Shown in pieces: positions 1-4,552 of a stretch of 5,958 bases of DNA. Both the position numbers and the translations under genes were made by a program. Within the stretch, counting starts at the first letter, position 1. Each line of letters begins with the position of its first letter. The stretch is from Alistipes sp. CAG:514 (GTDB lineage Bacteria > Bacteroidota > Bacteroidia > Bacteroidales > UBA932). The notes under the pieces were generated by a model. It saw nothing but the letters and a program-made list of their open reading frames with translations. It had not been told where the DNA came from and searched no databases. Location: the NCBI GenBank assembly GCA_000431015.1, contig HF986052.1, positions 1 to 5,958 on the forward strand, read 5' to 3'.

Positions 1-10
1 GGAGGTGATA

Positions 11-40
11 CTTTCAATTCCAGTAAGGTACAATTAGAAC
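11..40 (-). repeat. CRISPR repeat, second copy
   Basis: This copy matches the repeat at 75-104 at all 30 positions. There is no decay, which fits an internal, maintained part of the array rather than its degenerate distal end. Confidence 0.95.
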
Positions 41-74
41 ACTCAGCAATTTTTGGATAAACTGACTATTCTTT

Positions 75-104
75 CTTTCAATTCCAGTAAGGTACAATTA
101 GAAC
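75..104 (-). repeat. CRISPR repeat, leader-adjacent copy
   Basis: This 30-nt repeat reads GTTCTAATTG... to ...GGAATTGAAAG on the minus strand and is identical to the copy at 11-40. It borders the leader at base 105, so by the known polarity of acquisition it is the copy that Cas1-Cas2 would duplicate when inserting a new spacer. Confidence 0.95.
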
Positions 105-167
105 CCCCTTGCGACAAGATGTGTAATCTCTTTATTTTCAATGGGGTTTACTATTTATTATTCAATA

Positions 168-194
168 ATATATCGTTGAAAAATGTCGATATAT
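168..194. repeat. 8-bp inverted repeat in the leader
   Basis: ATATATCG (168-175) and its exact reverse complement CGATATAT (187-194) are separated by 11 nt. It lies 64 nt from the first repeat. It could be a protein-binding dyad or a DNA-bending site of the kind that host factors such as IHF use in some leaders, but AT-rich sequence makes such dyads by chance and no function is assigned. Confidence 0.4.
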
Positions 195-226
195 AATATA
201 ATGATTTCATGTGCTCTGCGACAACC

Positions 227-257
227 TCAACATAAATGGATATAACAATATGTCAAA
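227..257 (-). promoter_or_regulatory. Possible Bacteroides-type promoter for the array
   Basis: On the minus strand a TTTG (254-257) is followed after 19 nt by TATGTTGA (227-234). This resembles the Bacteroidota primary sigma factor pattern, TTTG at -33 and TAnnTTTG at -7, with the usual spacing. The -7 half matches only partly. Transcription would start near base 220, about 115 nt before the first repeat. This is a weak match in AT-rich DNA and should be read as a candidate only. Confidence 0.25.
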
Positions 258-319
258 GAAATAATGATATGGATAAACAACATTTATTTAGAGTATATTG
301 CCCTAACGACAACCAGTCT

Positions 320-583
320 CTATAGAAAGTAATCAGTGGGCATCCTCTCTTTTCCAAGTATCTGCTTATCCATATTATACCCGATCTTATTGGTGAACAG
401 GATGACACTGTCCTCAGACTGTTCAATCAGACCCTCCATTTTCAACTTCAGTTCTTTGAGCTTTACTTCCGACAATTCGCCTTCGAATACGGAATTCTGC
501 ACCCAGCATAAATACTGGCGGCAAAGCTTCAACATTTTGCCCACACGCTTCTCCCCGACATCATACACGACAATGACGTACAT
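320..583 (-). CDS. cas2: CRISPR-associated protein Cas2
   Basis: This 87-residue protein is the usual length for Cas2, the small ferredoxin-fold protein whose dimer bridges two Cas1 dimers in the spacer integrase complex. It opens MYVIVVYDVGEKR, with the first beta strand ending in the conserved Asp8. It continues with CRQYLCWVQNSVFEGEL, a typical Cas2 segment around the first helix and second strand, and later DSVILFTN. The ATG lies 1 nt after the cas1 stop codon, so translation is probably coupled to cas1; the preceding GGTGAG could help initiation but is also the end of cas1. It is the last gene of the operon and faces the leader. The overall sequence resembles the Cas2 group that accompanies subtype I-B. 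No defects are visible. Confidence 0.96.
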   Translation of the reverse strand: MYVIVVYDVGEKRVGKMLKLCRQYLCWVQNSVFEGELSEVKLKELKLKMEGLIEQSEDSVILFTNKIGYNMDKQILGKERMPTDYFL

Positions 584-584
584 C

Positions 585-1601
585 TCACCAATACATCTTA
601 AAAGGTTTGTATTCTTCCATTCCCAAGATATCCTTCAGCAACTTGTAGCACTCCAACTTTATAAGATGTTTATAACTTACGTTACGGCCCAACGAACGGT
701 GATGAAATGTTTCATCATACCGTTCCTCCATCGCTCTCACAAATATCTTCTTACCTGTCTCATTCAAAAGACATTTATTGAGTTTCTTGTCAAAATGGCC
801 GCCATTTAAGGCGCGCTTGTTAAGGACCTTGAAAATAACCCGGTCAACGATTATAGGTTTGAAAACCTCAGATATATCCAGGCACAAGGAATAACGCCTT
901 TCACCGGGAGCATGAAGGAAGCTGACAGTCGGATTGAGTTGAGTCTGATGAATTGCTCTAAGTGTTTCCGCGTAGCACATCATATTTCCAAATGAAACAA
1001 GAGCATTTACCTCATTCTCAGGAGGTTGCTTAGTCCTTGAACACATATTGAAATCATCGAGAATAACATCGAAAGCTGCATAATAGGCATGTCGGATATT
1101 ACCCTCTATCCCCATAATTTCATCGACAGCCTTGGCTTCCGCCAAAGTATCACTCAATTTCTTGATCACGTCAATGATACCCTGCAGATCCTTTCCCCTA
1201 CGGTTATAATAGTTGAGATTCATAACCATATTCCAGGCTGCCCCTTGGATAAATTTTCGGGCCAACTCCACTCGCTTCTTTTTGTTCTGATATGCAGAAG
1301 TCTGAGCAAGCAAAGCCTTCCCTGAGAGCAGACCTTCCCGTGGCATAAAGCTCCCGGTATAATTCTCATAATAATCAAAGAAATGGACAAGAATACCTTT
1401 CTGCCCCAGGAAATTGAACAATGCACTATTTGCCTGAAGGCTTCCGAAGGCATACAGCTCCGCCACATCCTCAATAGGGATATATCTGGGTTGCTGCCGG
1501 ACTTCTTCATTGTCTTCATTTACAGAGACCGGAGTAAATTTCAGCGTATTGTCCCGCCGTTCCATAATGCCGGGATTGAACAGATAGAAGCTTCTTTTCA
1601 T
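585..1601 (-). CDS. cas1: CRISPR-associated endonuclease/integrase Cas1
   Basis: Cas1 is the metal-dependent integrase that inserts new spacers at the leader end of the array, acting with Cas2. The 338 residues match the usual length. The start MKRSFYLFNPGIMERRDNTL and the IPIEDVAELYAFG and KGILVHFFDYYENYTGSF segments form the N-terminal beta domain and are typical of the I-B (Hmari-type) Cas1 group. The catalytic alpha-helical domain follows from about residue 110. The expected metal-binding residues are visible: Glu166 in EGNIRHAYYAAFD, His230 in LHAPGERR, and Asp242/Glu245 in LDISEVFKP. The start ATG overlaps the cas4 stop codon by 4 nt (ATGA), which fixes the start and implies translational coupling. 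The gene looks complete and functional. Confidence 0.98.
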   Translation of the reverse strand: MKRSFYLFNPGIMERRDNTLKFTPVSVNEDNEEVRQQPRYIPIEDVAELYAFGSLQANSALFNFLGQKGILVHFFDYYENYTGSFMPREGLLSGKALLAQTSAYQNKKKRVELARKFIQGAAWNMVMNLNYYNRRGKDLQGIIDVIKKLSDTLAEAKAVDEIMGIEGNIRHAYYAAFDVILDDFNMCSRTKQPPENEVNALVSFGNMMCYAETLRAIHQTQLNPTVSFLHAPGERRYSLCLDISEVFKPIIVDRVIFKVLNKRALNGGHFDKKLNKCLLNETGKKIFVRAMEERYDETFHHRSLGRNVSYKHLIKLECYKLLKDILGMEEYKPFKMYW

Positions 1602-2113
1602 TCTTCCTCCAACTCATTGATGTAACAAAATTCAAAGTAACTGCAGTTCTTGCAAATACCTTTTTTCACAACGCGCGGACAGTCTCCATCTGAGATGATT
1701 TTCTCAATCTCTTCTGAAATAGCCCGAATTTCTTCTCTGTCAATATCTGTCAGAACCACTTCCCGAGTCTTCCGTAACAGAGGATACTCCAAGAGTCCCT
1801 TGACTCCAACAATTCCATTCTGCTCAAAGACATACATATAATACTTAAGTTGCCACTCATGAGCCCTTTCAATCTTATTGGATTTCTTTATCTCATGGAT
1901 AACCTTATTCTTGGTATCATAGTAATCTACTTTGACACCATCAATCTCTACCTCCTCATACTTCGCTATACGCTGCGGATAACTGGACTCATGCACTAGC
2001 TTCCCTTCATAGACCAAGTCTGATTCCTGCTCCATGTTAATGCCATTCGCAAACAGCCACAACTTGCGCCGACAAAGCTGGTAATAGTTGAAATGTGTAC
2101 CGGTTACTGTCAT
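1598..2113 (-). CDS. cas4: CRISPR-associated exonuclease Cas4
   Basis: Cas4 is a RecB-family nuclease with a 4Fe-4S cluster that trims prespacers and helps choose PAM-flanked fragments for Cas1-Cas2. The 171 residues begin MTVTGTHFNYYQLCRRKLW, a classic Cas4 opening with the first cluster cysteine (Cys14). The RecB-like motifs follow: GKLVHE (37-42), Asp63 in KVDYYD, the ExK pair in HEIKKS (Glu74, Lys76) and QLKYYMY (88-94). The C-terminus carries CKNC-x5-C (Cys154, Cys157, Cys163), completing the four cluster cysteines. A TTG two codons upstream is also in frame, but the ATG at 2113 gives the start seen in the family. The gene follows a hairpin in the gap after cas7 and overlaps cas1 by 4 nt. 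All key residues are present. Confidence 0.96.
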   Translation of the reverse strand: MTVTGTHFNYYQLCRRKLWLFANGINMEQESDLVYEGKLVHESSYPQRIAKYEEVEIDGVKVDYYDTKNKVIHEIKKSNKIERAHEWQLKYYMYVFEQNGIVGVKGLLEYPLLRKTREVVLTDIDREEIRAISEEIEKIISDGDCPRVVKKGICKNCSYFEFCYINELEEE

Positions 2114-2125
2114 AAGCAAAGATAT

Positions 2126-2152
2126 TGGGGCTCTAGTCAGTCAAGAGCCCCA
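2126..2152 (-). promoter_or_regulatory. 9-bp hairpin between cas7 and cas4
   Basis: On the minus strand TGGGGCTCT (2152-2144) and AGAGCCCCA (2134-2126) form a perfect 9-bp, GC-rich stem around a 9-nt loop. It begins 9 nt after the cas7 stop codon and ends 12 nt before the cas4 ATG. It is followed by AATATCTTTGC rather than a run of T, so it is not a convincing intrinsic terminator. It may be an mRNA-stability or processing element, or a partial attenuator, that sets the level of the adaptation genes relative to the effector genes. That role is inference; the stem itself is plainly visible. Confidence 0.6.
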
Positions 2153-2161
2153 TGATTCGGT

Positions 2162-3238
2162 CTATAACTGATTCTCGTAATCAAAAGCCATCATCCTGTC
2201 TATCAATTCCTGTCTTGCCCGGACAAGAGCATCCGCACTTTCTGTCTCTGTCACGATATAATTTGCGCAAGGAAGTGCAATAAATGTCTTTGCCCCTGCA
2301 TTCTCATCAATGATAGGTCTAACCTTCGGCTTGGATTCATTGTCATCAATCAACTTGGCGCGGATAGCGGCAGCCAACGTATTGGCATTGTCACTCACCG
2401 CCACAGCAAGAGTCTCCATCAAACTGAATGTCCTCGCCTGATTTGAGGTGATCTGCCAGTCAAGCAAAGCGTCAGCAATAGCTGGAATAAGCTGTTCCCG
2501 CTGCTCCTTCGGCATCAATAGGCATTCTCCAAAAGCTGTGTTGACAACTTTCCAGCCATCCGTCTTCAGCGACTCTACCATATCCGCCGTAATTTCCGGT
2601 TCGAACTGGTTGGTAGAGACACAGAACAAACGACGCAGGTCTATGGCGACATCATAAACAAAGAGGCCGGTCGCGCGATTGTTATCCGGTATCCACTTGC
2701 GATATAAGCTTCTGTCGTTACCATCAAGGAAATCACAAACCTGTTCGTCTGTCAGTACATTTCCATTGGCATCTCTCACTACGACTTTATGCGCATTCGG
2801 CCTGTCAGAGCGATCGAAAGAAATGTTTTCTTTCGGTAATCCTGACAGAAGCGGATGAAGTGGCGTCATGGCTGAAATGCTCAACGGACTTCTGCGCTTG
2901 ACTGCCTTTTCCTTACCGCCCTTAGGTGTCCTCATCCAGCCGCCCAAAAGTTGGTCGACATAGTGAGGGTCGCAAGAGGACAGGACCTCGCCCTCTTTGA
3001 GGGCTCCTTTCTTGTCTACATCGAAATAAAACTCTGTGGGTGACGGCTGAACACCTAAGATATCGTTGAGTTTTTCCAAAACCGAACGCTTGACCTGTTG
3101 TCCACTTGAGAATGGAACCCTTACATTGAACTGAGGGTCATAATAAAATTTCTGACCGTTTTCAACGCAGAATACTGTAAATGCTGCATGCTTGAGGCCA
3201 CGCAGGTAAATGAAAGAATTCTGTTTCATAAATCTCAT
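2162..3238 (-). CDS. cas7: Cas7-like Cascade backbone subunit
   Basis: Cas7 is the RRM-fold protein that polymerizes along the crRNA spacer to form the Cascade backbone. This 358-residue protein is recognised by its Cas7-like N-terminus. FIYLRGLKHAAFTVF (residues 9-23) is the first RRM strand. VPFSSGQQVKRSVLEKL (41-57) corresponds to the crRNA-binding segment with a conserved Ser-rich/Lys-Arg helix start. RRSPLSISAMTPLHPLLSG (115-133) and GLFVYDVAIDLRRLFCVS (191-208) are typical later strands. Residues 102-115 are rich in Lys/Arg/Gly and probably flexible. It differs from the common Cst2/DevR and Csh2 types, so the exact subfamily is uncertain. The start at 3238 lies 5 nt after the preceding gene; a second ATG three codons on (MKQNSFIY) is equally possible. 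No transmembrane segment or defect is seen. Confidence 0.82.
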   Translation of the reverse strand: MRFMKQNSFIYLRGLKHAAFTVFCVENGQKFYYDPQFNVRVPFSSGQQVKRSVLEKLNDILGVQPSPTEFYFDVDKKGALKEGEVLSSCDPHYVDQLLGGWMRTPKGGKEKAVKRRSPLSISAMTPLHPLLSGLPKENISFDRSDRPNAHKVVVRDANGNVLTDEQVCDFLDGNDRSLYRKWIPDNNRATGLFVYDVAIDLRRLFCVSTNQFEPEITADMVESLKTDGWKVVNTAFGECLLMPKEQREQLIPAIADALLDWQITSNQARTFSLMETLAVAVSDNANTLAAAIRAKLIDDNESKPKVRPIIDENAGAKTFIALPCANYIVTETESADALVRARQELIDRMMAFDYENQL

Positions 3239-3243
3239 AGTTA

Positions 3244-3534
3244 TTATTTTAATGTCTCATACTGAAAACGCAAAAGAGTCAAGAAGTATGGCACGTTGTC
3301 CGCAGGCATACTATGTATCTCTTTCACAACACCGGTGAATTCATCACGCTTGGAAATGTACCGGACAATCTCGGTTGCAGCCTCAACAAACAGTTTTTTA
3401 TTCGTTGCCTTCAGCATTGCTTCCACTAAATTCTTCCGCTTGGTACTGATTGACTTGTCTTCGTCACTGGAGGCCTCGTTCAACAACTCGGCCAACTCTA
3501 GGGATTTCTCCCACAAAGCATCATTATTCAACAT
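3244..3534 (-). CDS. Possible internally translated Cas11-like small subunit
   Basis: The last 96 codons of the Cas8-like gene start with an in-frame ATG (MLNNDALWEKSLELAELLNEA) and encode a predicted all-helical, charged segment. In subtypes I-B, I-C and I-D, small subunits (Cas11) are known to be translated from inside the 3' end of cas8, and their size is close to this. The ATG is preceded by a notably AT-rich stretch (3541-3620), as favoured for initiation in Bacteroidota, which do not depend on Shine-Dalgarno pairing. Being downstream of the frameshift, it would still be made if full-length Cas8 were lost. No separate small-subunit gene is seen in the window. This is inference from position, size and family precedent. 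Confidence 0.3.
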   Translation of the reverse strand: MLNNDALWEKSLELAELLNEASSDEDKSISTKRKNLVEAMLKATNKKLFVEAATEIVRYISKRDEFTGVVKEIHSMPADNVPYFLTLLRFQYETLK

Positions 3535-4116
3535 GGCTAATATCCAAATTTTATATACATTAAAATTAATTATATTCTCTTCATTATTAGGAATCTTCGG
3601 CATTTTCCCTTTATATACATAATCTCTCAATCCCTTAGGCTCCATCGCCCTTACTCCTATGACTCCTGAAGTACAAGCTGTCTTGAATCCGATTTCTGTT
3701 CCCCACAAAGATTCCGCTTCCCGGCCATTATCCATTCCGAATATCTTTTCATAAAGATGGATTGGACGACGGATCTGAGTCAAATCGAATGGAATAAACC
3801 CTATCGTCGTATTGGTTTGACCAATGCTATAGATATAACCCAGAATTTGTGGACTACTGTATTTCTTCGAAATTCCGATAAGTATTTTCGTCCAAGTCTG
3901 GGTATCGATATTTATTATCCCATCCTTATTTGCATTGAAAGGATTGAATCCGGCCAATGGCATATTCTCATCATACACCCTATGGTCATAATAATGTGAG
4001 AGCCATTGACCATTCCACGTATTAATCTGATTCCCTTTGAGTTTGGAAGTCTCATTGAGACATTTCCGGTACTGGCTCCACCCCTTGAAAATATCCAGAA
4101 GAATCTCCTTTTTGCT
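3244..4116 (-). pseudogene. Cas8-like large subunit, C-terminal part (frame-shifted from its start)
   Basis: This is the continuation, in the +1 frame, of the protein begun at 4549. Joining at the T6 run gives ...GGFSILF-SKKEILLDIF... and a continuous 434-residue protein, of which this part supplies residues 145-434. Visible stretches are a helical segment with KGNQINTWNGQW, then IGFIPFDLTQI and GWGTE-like SLWGTEIGFKTACTSGVIG, a more AT-rich linker, and a helical C-terminus (about residue 335 onward) rich in Glu/Lys/Leu, as expected for the C-terminal bundle of Cas8. No CxxC zinc motif is present. The role as the PAM-sensing large subunit is inferred from position between cas3 and cas7, size, and resemblance to uncharacterised proteins of Bacteroidota CRISPR loci. 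An in-frame ATG at 4179 exists, but the 21 residues it would add are the N-terminal part read out of frame. The 290 codons here contain no further disruption. Confidence 0.65.
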
Positions 4117-4122
4117 AAAAAA
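4115..4122 (-). other. Frameshift site: T6 run overlapping a stop codon
   Basis: On the minus strand the zero frame reads ATA CTT TTT TAG C. The downstream coding frame is +1, so skipping or deleting one T gives ATA CTT TTT AGC AAA and restores the protein. A tRNA-Phe on TTT could re-pair perfectly on TTT one base on, and a stop followed by C is known as a weak termination context, as in the prfB recoding site CUU UGA C. A minus-one polymerase slip on the T6 run would have the same effect. A simple indel or sequencing error is the plainest explanation. Confidence 0.75.
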
Positions 4123-4549
4123 GTATTGAAAAGCCACCCTGCACGCCGACACCAAGCGCATCACCAATCCAAGAAGCATATATTTCTTCCTGAGAAGAAG
4201 ACAATCTCATATCCGTCACTTGACCGGATGTTGTGGCAGCCACATCCAGAGACGGATAACCACGCGCAATACTGGCATCAGCATCACTCTCCTCAATCTT
4301 CTTGATCAATTTATCAAAACGGCTTTTTCTCTGCTCAGGTGTTTCATATGGCTTTTTCCCGTTTATCATATCATCCCAACTCAATTTTGGATTTTCCAAA
4401 GGGGAATTGCCTGCGGTCATCATATACTTGTTCTGATCAAAAAACAAGGGATAGAACTGCTCCAAAAAGAATGTCCTGGCATCATAGCCGGTGCCATATT
4501 CTTCATTGTAAGCATCCAAAAACATCTTGCCTATATTTGACGTTATCAT
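4115..4549 (-). pseudogene. Cas8-like large subunit, N-terminal part (ends early at a T6 run)
   Basis: These 144 codons begin MITSNIGKMFLDAYNEEYG and include FFLEQFYPLFFDQNKYMMTAGNSPLENPKLSW, then a charged segment (residues 60-92) and SSSQEEIYASWIGDALGVGVQGGF before a TAG at 4117-4115. The ATG lies 3 nt after the cas3 stop codon, so it is cotranscribed and probably translationally coupled with cas3. The stop falls within C-TTTTTT-AG, and the same protein continues in the +1 frame, so this is half of a 434-residue gene rather than a separate protein. The function, PAM recognition and Cas3 recruitment as the large Cascade subunit, is inferred from gene order and size; the sequence itself shows no catalytic motif. 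If the truncation is real and not bypassed, Cascade from this locus should be inactive. Confidence 0.65.
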
Positions 4550-4552
4550 AAT

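Larger units (their letters stand above)
1..104 (-). CRISPR. Leader-proximal end of a type I-B-like CRISPR array
   Basis: Two identical 30-nt direct repeats (11-40 and 75-104) flank one complete 34-nt spacer (41-74). Bases 1-10 are the start of a further spacer, so the array continues beyond the left edge. The minus strand is taken as the transcribed strand for three reasons. The cas genes read that way towards the array, the AT-rich leader lies on that side, and in that orientation the repeat ends in ATTGAAAG, the known 5' handle of crRNAs cut by Cas6. The spacer at 41-74 is the leader-adjacent, hence probably most recently acquired, one. The repeat has almost no internal palindrome (only AATT/AATT), as is common for I-B repeats. 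Spacer targets cannot be judged from sequence alone. Confidence 0.96.
105..319 (-). promoter_or_regulatory. CRISPR leader region between cas2 and the array
   Basis: This 215-nt stretch lies between the cas2 stop codon and the first repeat. It is strongly AT-rich and carries no plausible gene. Such a position and composition are what is known for leaders, which hold the pre-crRNA promoter and the signals for polarized spacer integration. Visible elements are an 8-bp inverted repeat (168-175/187-194), a TATTATT-C-AATAATA palindrome (156-170), the octamer GGTTGTCG twice on the minus strand (219-226 and 307-314) plus a shorter TTGTCG (112-117), and a possible promoter (227-257). No terminator hairpin with a T run is seen after cas2, so read-through from the cas operon into the array is possible. 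Confidence 0.8.

Noticed and set aside
336..809. A 157-codon plus-strand open frame opposite cas2 and cas1
   Set aside because: It is antisense to two well-recognised genes, has no recognisable protein features, and is explained by the codon use of the minus-strand genes. The other plus-strand frames are rejected for the same reason.
2117..2119. TTG at 2119 as the cas4 start
   Set aside because: The ATG two codons later gives MTVTGTHFNYY, the start seen across Cas4 proteins of this type, so the TTG is not needed.
41..2142. Shared TAGTCAGT between the spacer (minus strand) and the cas7-cas4 hairpin loop
   Set aside because: An 8-base match between a 34-nt spacer and a 6-kb window on two strands is expected several times by chance; there is no extension beyond it.
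2126..2152. Hairpin after cas7 as an intrinsic terminator
   Set aside because: The minus strand after the stem reads AATATCTTTGC with no T run, and the essential adaptation genes follow directly in the same orientation.
4115..4122. Programmed -1 ribosomal frameshift at the T6 run
   Set aside because: A -1 shift leads to the wrong frame. The downstream coding frame is +1 relative to the N-terminal part, so only a +1 shift or loss of one base restores it.
4117..4179. ATG at 4179 as the true start of a separate 311-residue protein
   Set aside because: The first 21 residues (MLLGLVMRLVSACRVAF...) are the Cas8-like N-terminal part read one frame off. Joining the two frames at the T6 run gives a smoother, full-length protein.
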